Assembly: GCA_946807835.1 (NCBI GenBank)
Contig: OX327704.1
Coordinates: forward strand, 4,774,001-4,838,000
Direction of reading: 5' to 3'
Origin: Ailanthus altissimus
Lineage: Eukaryota; Streptophyta; Magnoliopsida; Sapindales; Simaroubaceae
DNA: 64,000 nt
How positions within the stretch are numbered: the stretch's first letter is position 1; every line of letters starts with the position of its first letter. This document shows positions 1-11,504 of this stretch, one piece after another. Below the pieces are notes generated by a model. It saw nothing but the letters and a program-made list of their open reading frames with translations. It ran no database searches and was not told the origin of the DNA. The position numbers were made by a program, and so were the translations under genes.

Positions 1-1360
1 TTATATATATATATATTGCAATTCGATTATAGTATTTATTGAAATCTTATCATTCTCGATCATTACGAACATTCATAATTATCATTTGCGTTTTCTTTTC
101 TAATTTCTTAAACTTAAACGACATTCTAAAATAGTAACAATACTGATCATAATAAAGCAACAATTATTTATATCATTCTGCATGCGTAAATATGCATTTT
201 TTTAAATTATTTATTGTATTACAATATTTTATTTTAAAACAATTAGTTTTTATATACTTTTTTAATTCATTTTTTAATATGTAAATTTTATTTTATTATT
301 TCTCTTGTGGTTGACTCAATGCTTTGATTTTCTTTTTCTTTTAATTTTATTTATGTAATGTTAAAATAATTTATTATGACAAGCATGTATTGACTATTTT
401 AATAAAATGAATTTAAATAAGCATTCTAATTTTAAAAATAAAATGTACATATTTATAAAATGTATGTAATAATAAAAAAAATATTACATAAATAATTCTA
501 AAAAAATGTCAAATATTAAAAACCTTATGTCAAATATTAAAACCATACACTCTTTTCGTAATTTAATTATTTAAAACAACCATCTATATTAAAATAAATG
601 AAATATCTTTACCACATATTATATATTGTTATAACATGCACTTGGTCATTAATATAATTAATTATTATAAGAATAAAATATTAATTTAATAATTATGAAC
701 AAATATTGTAGATATTTAAATATAAAAAATCATAAACCTATTTATTATTTGTCCAACCGATTAGGCAACCAAGAATAATGGGTCAATTGGATGACGACAA
801 CCGACAATACATTGGCCCTGCCCTATTTGGTCACAACAAATTCCCAACTCCCTGTATTAAAAAAACCATCATAAATACTCTTCAAAAAAATAATAATTAC
901 AAATAATCATAGAATTATGTACAAGCAATAATATCCGGAAAAGAAATAAGAAACACAGTTGAAAAAAAGGAACAAAGATCAAGAACATTTAATCATCATA
1001 TGGTATTATCCAACAGCATGAACCGCAGATTGTTTCAATCCTGCCCAACCAAAACATACAGCCTGGAAAAATTTGTACTCAAAACAAACCAAGAGACAAC
1101 ATCTGAATTTTGCTTAATGATCATACCACTGGAAAAATTAAACAAACAGCCAGAAATCTAGTGCCAATGCAAGAAAAGGACAATCTTGTTTTAATAAGAA
1201 AGGAAAATTATATAAGAAAACAGGACTTAAAGATATTGATGACTTCAATCTATCTTCCTTCAAGTCATCGATGGTGCTACGTCTGCCAAAGTTAATCAAT
1301 ATGCTGATGTAAAAACTTCAAAAGTTCATCAATTTTCATTAGCATATTAAATTAGATACC
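1..1360. other. AT-rich intergenic DNA, no clear gene
   Basis: Very AT-rich up to about 740, with a short (AT)n run at the left edge, then slightly richer DNA at 740-1340. I see no recognisable coding domain. A minus-strand reading of about 1240-1292 (beginning NFGRRSTIDDLKED) has protein-like composition and could be a stray exon or C-terminus, but it matches nothing I can name and has no convincing splice sites. Confidence 0.5.
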
Positions 1361-1496
1361 GTTGCAACTGTTAATTAGTGAAAGAGATACCATAACAATT
1401 TAAGAGCGAATACGAAAATGGAAAAAAATACATTAATATATGTGAAACTTCAAGAAAGGAAGGAGGGGATGACAATAGAATTTTTTTAGTTGAGCC

Positions 1497-1905
1497 TATA
1501 ATTTGTCTAGTATTTTTGTGTATTTATAATCTAGGAGAACTAATATAGGTGAAAGTTTTAGAAAGAAAACAAAAAAATAAATTTTTTAAACTCTAAGTCT
1601 TAAAGGGGATCGAACCTATTATCTGTAAAGTATGTTCGTTTATTTACAATATCAATGAACTAAAATAAGTGAAATCTTAGAAAAGAGAAAATAAAACAAG
1701 ACAAAACATTGGGTTTTTCAGAACTCTATGCCTAAAGGGAATTGAGTCTTTGCTCTGTTAAATAAGTTTGTGTATTTATAATGTAGGCAAACTTATATAG
1801 GTTAAAGCTTAAAAAAGAAAAACAAAATAATGAATTTTTTCAAACTCTAAGCCTTAAGGGAATTGAGCCTGTGATTTTTCAAGTATATTTATAATGTAAA
1901 CATTA
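1497..1905. repeat. Tandem subrepeats in left TIR (~119-132 bp units)
   Basis: About 3.5 degenerate units, starting near 1497, 1617, 1749 and 1868. Each contains a TTTATAATGTAGG-like stretch, a purine-rich AAAGAAAA stretch, then an AAACTCTAAGCCTTAAGGGAATTGAGCC-like stretch given here only by its key words CTCTAAG and TTGAGCC. The same units recur inverted in the right arm. Confidence 0.7.
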
Positions 1906-2933
1906 TAATAAACTGTATCTTATATTTGTCCATCTGTTTCAGCTGTTGAAAAATTATAGATAATAAATAAATTGCTTGTCTTGTAAAAATTATTTGAAAG
2001 GTTTATAATACCTCAAAATTATATAAAATTTTAAATTAGTAAAGTTTTATTAGTCTATAATTATTTACGTGAGTGTCAAAAACAAACACAATTTTCAATT
2101 TTTTAGAGAGTGAGAGTATCAACATTGTGATGTGAAGTTTACAGCTTATGCACAAATTATTTTATTCTTTTGTTTAATTTTTCAATTTCTTAATTTTTTT
2201 TACATAGGATCTCATATATCGCACTATACTACACTTATGAATACTGTCTGCAGTCATGTTTGTTGCATTTTTTACAATGAAATCCATAAATTTATTCACT
2301 AATTCGTTTACATTAACTACTTATTAGATCTTTTTGATGCTTTTTATTCAAAGAATCCTAAATAAATAAATTAAGGGATTTATGAACTACTATTTTGTAG
2401 TTGATTAATTTTAACATTTAAAACTTTATTACATTGAATTTATTTTAGTTGTCAATATAAACAAACCTGGTTCTTTTTTTACTTTACATGAAATGTTGCT
2501 TATTCTTTTATCAATGAAATGATTTACCATCGATAATTTTCACATTTTAAAATAGGCATAGAGTTTGCCTAATTATCTGTTTTGCAATCATCTTAGAAGA
2601 TGCTATATTATCTTCAATAATAATAACTATCTCTTTAATTGAATCATTGAAAAGTTGTTTTCCATTCAATGGTGTGATAGCACATATTCAGAAATGCATG
2701 GAACTTTAATATTTTGCTTACATTTTAAGATAAAGCTTTAAATGTTTAGGACTTTGAATTTTACTTTAACTACGAGATCTCAATTATTAAATATTATTTC
2801 TCTAAACATGCCTTTTGTATTTATGTTTGTTTAAATTACTCAACAAATCTTTATTCTTTTTTATTATTTTTACAATTCTTGCTAATAAGGATATTGATAA
2901 AAATATCATTTATCTTAATCATCGTAGGCATCC

Positions 2934-3073
2934 TCATTTAATTCTAACTCTCAAAGTGTATAACTCACTATATTCTTAGATATACATTGCTGAACATGGA
3001 GAGTCATTTAATTCTAACTCTCAAAGTGTATAACTCACTATATTCTTAGATATACATTGCTGAACATGGAGAG
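2934..3073. repeat. Perfect 70-bp tandem duplication
   Basis: The 70 bp at 2934-3003 (starting TCATTTAATTCTAACTC, ending GAACATGGAGAG) are repeated at once at 3004-3073 with no difference that I can see, so the duplication is recent. It lies inside the long-TIR element and codes for nothing recognisable. Confidence 0.9.
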
Positions 3074-3089
3074 GACAAAGACATAAATT

Positions 3090-4015
3090 TATTTCATCTT
3101 AAGAAGACCTTGAAAATTAGGGTGTACTATGTTAAAAATTTGGACAAAGACATACACCCACGTGCCTAAGATCTGACTACGCCAACAAAATGATATCAGA
3201 GCCATTTGGGCTTTTATGGATGTAGGTGGGAAAGCCGACAAACCACCAAGGTGTTGGTGGGTCCCACACACTGACAAAAATGGTCAAGACTATGTGGGGC
3301 CCAGCCCGATGGGTACAAGGACGAACTCATAAGGCATTATATGGATGAGATCTCGGGTTCGATTCCTTGGGAGCGCAGGTAACCTGAGCTGGATATGTGG
3401 GTGCGCCGGTGGACCAAAGAGTTGGTGGACCCCACATAGTCCTGACAAAAAGGCTGGCCAGCCCGATGGGTACAAGGACGAACCTCTAAAGGCCTATAAG
3501 GCCTCCATAGAGATGGAGGCGGGGGTTCGAATCATTGGGGGCGCAGGTAACCTGAGCTGGATATGTGGGTGTGCCAGCACCTGACTGGTGGGGACCAGTG
3601 GGGGATGGTGATCCCGGTGCTGGTTGGACCAAAGGGTTGATGGACCCCACATAGTCTTGACAAAAATTTTGTCAGTGTGGGGCCCACTCTAGCCGTTGGT
3701 CTAGGGTCCACCAGCCAGAGCCAAGTTGGCGCCCCAGCACACCCAGGCGCAGGACGTACCTCCCCTCCCTCGAACCCGGGATCTCATCCATATATGCCTA
3801 ACGAGTTCGAGGTTGGTACCCATCGGGCTAGCTAACATGATGGGTACAAGGACGAGTCGCTAAGGCAATATAAGGGAAAGGTCCCGAGCTCGATTCTTTG
3901 GGGGCGCAAGTAACCTGAGCTGGATATGTGGGTGCGCCGGTGACTCTGAGGTGTCATCTAGCCGGTGGACTAAGGAGTTGGTGGACCCCATATAGTCCTG
4001 ACAAAAAGGCGGCAA
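3090..4015. repeat. GC-rich cluster of four SINE-like units
   Basis: A GC-rich island in AT-rich DNA. Four related units carry AGCCCGATGGGTACAAGGACGA followed about 50 bp later by a tRNA B-box-like word: GGTTCGATTCC at 3356, GGTTCGAATCA at 3524, an inverted one at 3770-3780 and CTCGATTC at 3888. Three units end with ACCTGAGCTGGATATGTGGG. The third unit (about 3667-3840) is inverted, and the junction at 3649-3688 is a palindrome built on CCCCACATAGTC. The GCCCGATGGGTA word at the right spacing could be a degenerate A box, so I read this as tRNA-derived SINE heads. The repetition is certain; the SINE identity is inferred. Confidence 0.55.
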
Positions 4016-4227
4016 ATTAACTAAATTATAAAGCCTAGAAATATTAAATTCATTAAAAGATTTAGGTGTTACGACTGAAACATGCCATATATAGTTCTTA
4101 AACTATAGAAAAATAATAGGAATACAATGCCATATATATATACATCATGAAAATGTCTACCTTTCGATATCTAATCTCAAAATGAACTAAGAGTTATTAT
4201 ATCTGCTTTTGTTTTCTTTTAAATGTA

Positions 4228-4331
4228 GGTGATGGCTCAATATGTTGAACCCTTAGTGCCCTACCTTCAGATGATACTAGCTCACTGCAAGTTCGAGCAC
4301 AACACAGCGCAAAAAGTTAACTTTTTCAAGG
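4228..4331 (+). other. Possible captured exon (unidentified)
   Basis: A 104-bp open block is preceded by a polypyrimidine tract and TGTAG, and followed by GGTGAGAA, a good donor. In frame it reads VMAQYVEPLVPYLQ, continuing through ILAHCKFEHNTAQ without a stop. I do not recognise the protein. Lying inside a long-TIR element, it could be a host gene fragment carried as in Pack-MULEs, or a chance open stretch. Confidence 0.25.
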
Positions 4332-4659
4332 GTGAGAATGAAGCTTCAAATGGCCATAGTTTATTGTTTTCGCCTTCTTTGTGATTAGACTAGTCCTGTA
4401 TTCATTCTAAAATACATAGGAGTGAGAGGTACACATCCTCACCATTTGTATATTCAAATCCTAATTTTGAGACTTTAAATCTCTAAAAATTTAATAATCG
4501 TATCTCTAGCACTCAAGAAAACAATTACAGACTAATAAAACTTTACTAACCTAAAACTTTGTATAATTTTGAGAGTGCCATAAATCTTTCAAAGATTTGA
4601 AGACAATTTATTTACTATCAATGGTTCTTTAACAACTAAAACAAATATAAGATACAATA

Positions 4660-5100
4660 TATTAGAATTTCTACATTATAAATGTACCAATATACTTAAA
4701 AGATCATAGGCTCAATCCTCTTTGAAGCTTAGAATTTGACAAAATCCATTGTTTATTTTTTGTTTTTAAGCTTTCACCTATATAAACTTCCCAACATTAT
4801 ATAATACAAACATACTTGACAAAACATATGCTCAATCCCCCTTGAGGACTAGAGTTTTGAAAAATCATTGTTTTGTTTCTCTTTTTTAAACTGTTACCTA
4901 TTTTCATTCGCCTACATTGTAAATAATCAAACATACTTGACAAATAATAAGCTCAATCTCCCATGAGGACTAGAGTTTGAAAGATCTATTATTTTGTTTT
5001 CTTTTTTCTCTTTTTAAAGCTTTCCCATATATTAATTCACCTACGTCATAAACATAGAAAAATACTTGACATATTATAGGCTCAACTAGAGTTTAAAAAA
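4660..5100. repeat. Inverted set of the same tandem subrepeats in right TIR
   Basis: About four units on the opposite strand. Each has GGCTCAAT near its start (4706, 4829, 4950 and, as GGCTCAAC, 5078), then CTAGAGTTT or a variant and a pyrimidine-rich TTTTGTTT tract. They mirror the left-arm units, so the array predates the arm duplication or is kept similar between arms. Confidence 0.7.
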
Positions 5101-5689
5101 TTCCAATCGTCATCCCTTTCTTCTCTCTTAAGGTTTCATGTATATTAGTTTACTTATTTCCATTATACTCGACCTTAAGTTGTTACAGTATCTCTTCCAC
5201 CAAATAACAGTTGCAGCATGTGTACATATGCATAAACTTTTGGCATGTTTGCATATGTTAGGTATGTGTGCATATGCATAAGCTTTTATCATATTTACAT
5301 ATGTTAGTACAAATACAATAAGAGATAAGCTTTGTACAAATACAGTATAAGATTTTCAAAGCAACATCTTGAACTAAATTACATTTTAGTAGTAAGCAAA
5401 AAAAAACCATATTTATTTAGAACTCTAAAGATACTGCATTACCAATGGCATGCATTGCGATCCAGCACACATACCATAATTGAACAAAAATCAAGAAATT
5501 TTCAGTTGTAATCAACAACTAACCGCTAGTGCTTCCTTGGTTGTTATATTTTGGAAGTGGGAATAGGCAATCAACTATAACTTAATATGTCCCGTTGAAA
5601 GCTTATTGTCTTTGAAAGCTTTTTCTTCTCTGCTCTGAAAATTGCACCAGTCTTCATAGTAGTAAGGATCAAGGTTTTGAACATGCATG

Positions 5690-6745
5690 TGCCTAGAAAT
5701 GCAAAATCTCTACAGAGATCCCTAAGAACGGTGGAAGAAGTTATCAACAACACATTGTTGTCCTACGAGCTGCAAACATGTTCTGTCGCACGCTGAAAGA
5801 TGATATTTATGAGGTAAGCTTTGACTTTCATCCTTGTGATCTTTTTATGAAATCTCACTAAGTTTATTGTTTTTGTTAAGACCCAACTTGCTTTCAACAA
5901 ATGTTTTAGTATGTTAAGACTTTGGATTCTTGTCTCTGCGACCTCAAAAAGGTACTTTTGGAACACCAATAGGCATAAAATCCTTTATGTTGCTTTAGCT
6001 CGGTTAACGCCTTTTAGATAGGCGTGAGATCTAGCTTTTCTTCGATTGAACTCTTAACTTTTTCGGTTGTAAAAATTAGTATGTTAAGACTTGATAATGC
6101 GATTAGTTATATAAAATAATGTTTTGATTGACAAGTGGAGCTGGTTTGATGAAGAACCCCAATGCATAGTAAGGTTATTATAATCTTGGCTTATAATACT
6201 TAAATTTTCTTTCTCATTGAAGGGACTGTTCTAAAAGTTTCTCAAATATTATTTTGATGTTTTTTATTTCACTCTTCTTTTTATCAGACAATTTACAAGA
6301 TGAAGGACAAATCTCATAAAGATATTTGGCAGGGATTATACCAGAGCATTGTATATAGAGATGAATCTCTGCCTGTCCTATATGAAAATTCTAGGATTTC
6401 GACTGACCAACTACCTGGGCACTTAGGTTAATGCTTTTTACCTGTAGTTTTGTATACCACGAATGGCTTATAGCCAAATTAATGTCTAAACCCACATATA
6501 ATTTGCAACATCCACCAATTCATATCTGGCATTGGGCCTAAAAAAATAGAATCTCTGCGGAGATCTCTAGGAATAGTGGGAGCAATTTGCACAGCCAAAG
6601 AGTTTGTGACAAATGATGGACTTAGTGAAAAGGTGTCTCTCAATATAGTTAACTTTTTGCATATGCGGCAGAGTAGATTGGCTGCTAGTAGTAGTAGCCA
6701 AATCATTTATTGGATGATACAAGAATCCTTCAGATTTATGAACTA
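5690..6745 (+). pseudogene. Inverted partial copy of SPT6-like gene
   Basis: Plus-strand reading shows pieces of SPT6, the histone chaperone and Pol II elongation factor. An AKSLQRSL-like piece at 5700 is followed by QHIVVLRAANMFCRTLKDDIYE at 5739-5816 and a GTAAGC donor at 5817. The intron runs to the acceptor TATCAG near 6288. Then come KMKDKSHKDIWQ, IVYRDESLPVLYENS, a QRSL piece at 6555, and ICTAKEFVTNDGLSEKV and RLAASSSSQ near 6590-6700. The intron is kept, so this is a DNA-level duplicate, not a retrocopy. It forms the left arm of the palindrome and has stops and frame shifts throughout. The block at 5690-5737 sits out of normal order, so the copy is also rearranged. Confidence 0.75.
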
Positions 6746-7640
6746 TTCTAGAGGGATTCTTGTATCATCCAATAAATTGATGAATTTGGCTACTTCTACT
6801 AGTAGTCAATCCACTTTCCAGCATATGCAAAAAGCTAACTACATTGACAAGCACCTTTTCACCGAGTCCATCAACTGTTACAAAGTCCTTGCTTGTGCAA
6901 ATTTCTCCCACCGTTCCTAGGAATCATTGCAGAGATTCTATCTTTCTAGGCCCAATGCCAAATATGAATTGTAAAGTTATGGTGGATGTTACAAACTAAA
7001 TGGGTTTAGACATTAGTTTGGCTATAAGCCATTCATGGCATACAGAACTGCGGGCAGAAAGCATTAACTTGAGTGCCCAGGTAGTTGGTCAGTCAAAATC
7101 TCAGAATTTTCATATAGGACAAGCAGAGATTCATCTCTATATACAATGCTTAGTTGGTTCAATCCCTGCCAAATATCTTCTTGAGATTTGTCCCTCATCT
7201 TGTAAATTGTCCGATAAAAAGAAGAGTGAAATAAATAACGTCAAAAGAATATTTGAGAACCTTTCAAAACAGTTCCTCCAATGAGAAAGAAAATTTAAAT
7301 ATTATAAGCCAAGATAATGGTAACCTTACTATGCATTGGGGTACTTCATCAAACCAGCTCCACTTGTCTATCAAAACATTATTTTATATAACTAATCGCA
7401 CTATCAAGTTTTAACATACTAATTTTCACAACCGAAAAAGAAAGTCTTAACATACTAAAACATTTGTCAAAAGCAAGCTCTGAAAACATAATAAGGTATT
7501 GGGTTTCAACAAAAACAATAAACTTAGTGAGATTTCATTAAAAGATCACAAGGATGAAAGTCAAAGCTTACCTCATAAATATCATCCTTCAGCGTACGAC
7601 AGAACATGTTAACAGCTCATAGTACAACAACATGTGGCTG
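5738..7640. repeat. Large palindrome (inverted duplication of SPT6-like exons and intron)
   Basis: Left arm 5738-6728 pairs with right arm about 6754-7640. Examples: the exon end and donor TTTATGAGGTAAGCTTTGAC at 5808 against its inverse at 7556-7576; TATTGGATGATACAAGAATCC at 6708 against its inverse ending near 6775. The unpaired centre is only about 25 nt (6729-6753). The left arm holds roughly 100 bp extra near 5910-6050. A transcript crossing it could fold into a very long hairpin. Confidence 0.85.
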
Positions 7641-9115
7641 ATTGTGAGCAATAAACTTCCAAAGATGTTCCTGGCTATCTTTCTTATGTTGCTGATCGTT
7701 AACATTTTTTAGACCGCAAAGTGAGGAATCCAGCATCTAACGTTTCCACCAAATCCCTAGAAGAATCTAACATCATAGAAGTCATTGCTGGTTCTCCAGG
7801 GCCCCAACAGCAAGCAACGACTCTTGGAGCAGTTCCATCATCTGCTGCAATATTGTTATCCCTCTGTTGTTAGTGCCCGACTGAAACGTTGAGTAATTTT
7901 GTACTAACAAATATGACCAACAAGAACATCAAGGCGTACCATGTCCCTAGCCTTTTTAAGAACATCTTGAGGAGTCTTATACATTGCAGATGTGAAGTTT
8001 GAGCCACCTCCTCAGGTGTTCCCTCGGCATCCTTCAATTCAACCTAAAATCACCAACAAAATAATATTATTCCTGCATTCAACACAACAACGAGAAGTGA
8101 AGCAAATACCATCTTTTCTAAGGATACCTGCATTCAAAATTGCTATGAGCTGTACCCAAACTTGCTCGCAACCACCCACACATTGGCCTTACCTACTTCC
8201 TCGCCAACCTCAACCAGAGAAAAATGCAGGTTAAACTTTGCATCAACCTCTGTTTCTGTTTCTGCAGCTTCAAGAGACTTAGAAATCAAATCAAAAAGTT
8301 GTTGATTAAAAGTCACCGTTGGTTTTGCTGTATTCGCGTCTAGATTCTTCTTCAAAACACTTCTTATAGTATGATCCGAGGACGCTCTTTTGCTTCTGAA
8401 GAAACAACCACTTTCTGTCCAAATCTTGAATTGCCCGAAGTACCTGAATAGAAGTAAATTAGCTGCTATTCACTAAATTTATTTTTTCCTCAATTAAAAA
8501 CTTTCTCACACACGTCAAAGTCATGAATTCCATTATCCCATGCAGTCAAAGTCATCCTTCTTATCACCATCAACTTCATTTTCATCAGTATCTTTGAATA
8601 GGCTCAAGTACTCCTCCTGTAGGTACATAGTAATAAAGGGGATATAAAAGGACAAAGAAAATGGCATAGAATGAGATTAAGATCAGACTAAATATGCCAA
8701 ATGTTCACCAATGCAAATCAGAAAAAATTGATCTAGCTTCTGTACATGCAGTAGGACCAAAAATCTAATTATGTCATCCCTGTTTACAGACAGATGCCCT
8801 TCTGTTGCTTTCCAACACCTCTCTGGCCAAATTAAGACAGTACCATTAATTAGCTGATTATATATCCAACTGCTCTCTCCCACTATACTAATGTCATCTG
8901 TTGGACTGCTAGTGCTTTCCTCAGATATCTACATAGACAGAATGGTATTTGTGAAGTAAATTTAAGTCAAGCTTGTATTAAAAAGCTATGGGAAATCAAG
9001 AGAAATTTTCAAACAAATGATGATTCACCTGCATTCTTTTTGGAACATCAGTCATCCAGAGTTGGTCATCCTTTCTGTGGACGAAATGACTGGTTCAAAT
9101 TCATGATTAAGTAAA
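6745..9115 (-). pseudogene. SPT6-like transcription elongation factor pseudogene
   Basis: Minus-strand pieces follow SPT6 order. EFEPVISSTE and DVPKRMQ (9070-9029) end at a GTGAAT donor; intron 8929-9028. The next exon starts ISEESTSSPTDDISIVG and includes ESSWIYNQLINGTV and RDDIIRFLVLLHVQKLD (8928-8725). EEYLSLFKD follows near 8600, AIQDLDRKWLFLQK near 8440, FDLISKSLEAAETE and DAKFNLHF near 8290-8220, NVWVVASKFGYSS near 8180, KTPQDVLKKARDM near 7970, LTLRSKNVNDQQ near 7700, LKDDIYE near 7580 and the right palindrome arm. SPT6 is a nuclear histone chaperone of Pol II elongation, about 1600 residues in plants; only a middle segment is here. Many frame shifts and stops (e.g. near 8360, 7900) show it is dead. 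Introns remain, so it arose by genomic duplication or capture. Confidence 0.85.
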
Positions 9116-10095
9116 TATTAGTTTCAATTATAAAACCAACAACAATCAAAAAAGAAAAAGTTAATTTAACACATATCAGAATTATGCAAGCATCTTGACA
9201 ATATAGAAATGAGCATGGATGTGCCATTAACTTGAGCATTATTTCCCATAACGATAGGCTGGGAATCATAGATCAAAATTGAATCAGACTCAAAATGAGA
9301 CATTTAGACAGACATGATATCAAGTAATAAACACCCTTTGAGCAAAAAAATAGTTGTTAGAGAACAGAATAGTAACTTCCAATTATTTCCACCAAATATC
9401 ACAGGCACAATCACAACAAAATTCCAAAAAAAAAAAATAAAGTACAAGAATAAAGGTTCACATAAAGAGCACCGAGTCGGAATGTCTAAGAGCTTACCAG
9501 TAAACTTAATTTTTGGAAAATTTGTACACAATTTCAATGAATTTTAATTTTAGAAAAATTTTAGACGATTTCAACTTCCGTCAAATAATTCCATCAACCA
9601 CAGACAAAAATGAGCCTAACCTTCATTCAAACCCTAATTTTTATTCTGATTCCAATTCCCAAATTTCTCTGAGCAAACAAATATTATTCCAAATACTGTC
9701 ATTTCAAAACCTACGCTTTAATCCTTTATTTTTCCTCGATCTAAAAATATATAAACAAAATAAATAGCTGGCATTATTCTTTCGGTCCAATTAAAGTCAT
9801 ATAGAATCAGTTATTTTCGATCCAAATGAACAAAACAATTAGCACATGCACAAAAAAGGAAGAAAAAAAAAAAATCCCAATCTCCAACTGATACACAAGC
9901 TCACCGCCTAAAAATCCAACACCAAAATACCACACGTTTATTAAGCCTAAAAATGAAATCAAGGAGAAATACAAAAGTGACAGTCAGAGAGAAAAACTGA
10001 GAAAGCCTACAAAGCTAAGTGCATGTATATATTGTGAATATGCCCGTCGTTTAGTGCGAGGGTGTTCATTTAGTGTGAGTGTGCTTGTTGTGGAC
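9116..10095. other. AT-rich stretch without recognisable gene
   Basis: It lies upstream of the SPT6-like segment on that gene's strand, so it may hold old intron or flank sequence. The open frames at 9304-9547 overlap on opposite strands, are low-complexity and match nothing known. No promoter or repeat stands out. Confidence 0.4.
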
Positions 10096-10952
10096 GGAGA
10101 ACATTTAGACTATTAAAAATTTTTTGAAAGTGAGTTTCTTCATTCTAATTTTAAAAATATATAAATACACTTGCTTTTGTTAAATTTTTTTTATTAATTT
10201 AAATGATAATAAAGATAATATAGTTTTTTACTAATAAAAGACACATAATATAATTTAACGAGGTGTTAATCTATACTGACCGGTGTTGATTAGCGATTAT
10301 CGACTAATAACTAATAGTGACCGATGTTGACCGATTATTAACTAATTTTGACCGATTATTGACTAGTGTTAATTGATCATTAACTATCGTTGATCAACTA
10401 TTGACCAATGTTGACCAGCCCTAGACTGATTTTCTGTGAACACTTTCAGACTCCAATTTTTGTGATTTGCGCAACAGTGAGATTATTTTCATCAATGAAA
10501 CATAGAAGGAGTACTAAAATTAGTAAAAAAAATAGTAAGGCCATTACTTTTTATTTGTTTTTCCTAATTTCAAGCTTTTTATAATGCTTCATTAGTGAAA
10601 ATAATCTCACTGTTGTGTAGATCACGAAATTTAGAGTTTAACAATGTTTACGATGAATCAGTCTGGTGCCGATCAATATTGGTCAATAGTCGATCAACAC
10701 CAGTCGTGTCGGTCAACATACAGTCAACAATTAGTCAACGGCTGATCAACGCTAGTCCACAGCCAATCAACGCCCATCAACGGATGGTTAATGCTAATCA
10801 ACTATTAGTTAAGGGTATTATAGTAATTATAATAATTACCATCCAACTTAACAAAAAAGTTAACGGAGAGGGGTGTATTTGTGTATTATCAAAATTAGGA
10901 TGAGTAAACTATCACTTTAAAGAAATTTTGGGGTCCAATTGTCTTTTTTTCC
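10096..10952. mobile_element. Foldback MITE-like element
   Basis: The arms fold on a centre near 10530. GTGAGATTATTTTCA at 10477 is inverted at 10598. Arrays of degenerate TTGACCGAT/TTGACTA words (10270-10430) are inverted as GTCAATA/GATCAACG words (10670-10805). The outer arms share CATTCTAATTTT-like and AAATACAC words (10140-10170 against 10880-10900). A related TIR lies at 19797-19990. No coding capacity; the frame across 10595-10903 is just one arm. The TSD was not resolved. Confidence 0.6.
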
Positions 10953-10975
10953 TATTGTGAATACGTCACTTTTTT

Positions 10976-11502
10976 AATTAGGATGGTAAACTTCGATTTT
11001 AGATTCAATTTTTTTTTTAATCAAGAACCCGAATTTAGCCCAGATTTTTTTCGAGTCGGGTCGAATCCGAGTTTACATCCAAGTCGAACTAGGTCGGATC
11101 CGGATTGAACCCGAATTTTTTATAATTTTCAACAAATTTTATTGTGTTGGTAAAATTTAAACTTTTATGATATTTATTTTTTAAAACAATTGTTAGATTA
11201 TAAAACTAATTTAATATGTATTTTTTATTCTTGTTTCAATTTTTTTTTAATTTTTTAGATTAAATTTAAATTTTTAGGGCATTTATTTTATAAAGTTGTT
11301 AAATTCATATATATCAAAGATTAGAAGTAACTAATTTAGAGTTTTTTTTAAATAAATGTTTAAAAAAAATCGAATCTGAGCTGGATTTCCAATAGCCTAG
11401 ATTCAATTTTTTTTAAAAAAACTTGGATCTAAATTCTATTAAAACTCGGATTTTTTTGGGCCGGGTTCTGGATCCGAGCCAAATTACCAGCCCTATTTAA
11501 GT
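10976..11502. mobile_element. Possible short hAT-like MITE
   Basis: The left end AGGATGGTAAACTTCGA resembles the inverse of the right end (TTACCAGCCCT at 11485). Inside, AACCCGAATTTAGCCC (left) and GGGTTCTGGATCCGAGCC (right, inverted sense) continue the symmetry. GC-rich AACCCGA words with poly-A/T runs are common in small hAT-derived elements. The TSD is unclear. Confidence 0.35.
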
Positions 11503-11504
11503 AG

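Larger units (their letters stand above)
1361..5215. mobile_element. Non-autonomous element with long terminal inverted repeats
   Basis: The left arm (about 1361-2076) is repeated in inverted orientation at about 4509-5215. The outermost match is GTTGCAACTGTTA at 1361 against TAACAGTTGCA ending near 5215. Matches continue through GAGATAC, a block containing GGGATGAC, the tandem subrepeats, and an inner block around TAAAGTTTTATTAGTCT (2036 and 4534, inverted). Each arm is about 710 bp. Long TIRs with internal tandem repeats are typical of foldback or Mutator-like non-autonomous elements. I found no transposase between the arms and no convincing TSD, so the superfamily is inferred. Confidence 0.65.

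Noticed and set aside
3191..3204. TGATATCAGAGCCA, resembling a tRNA-iMet primer-binding site
   Set aside because: One mismatch in the core, and no LTR end or gag lies beside it; it sits in the SINE-like GC-rich block.
9304..9547. Overlapping 77-codon frames on both strands
   Set aside because: Mirror frames of the same AT-rich block with no known motif.
10595..10903. 102-codon plus-strand frame
   Set aside because: It is one arm of the foldback element; the repeated GATCAAC words, not coding, explain the frame.
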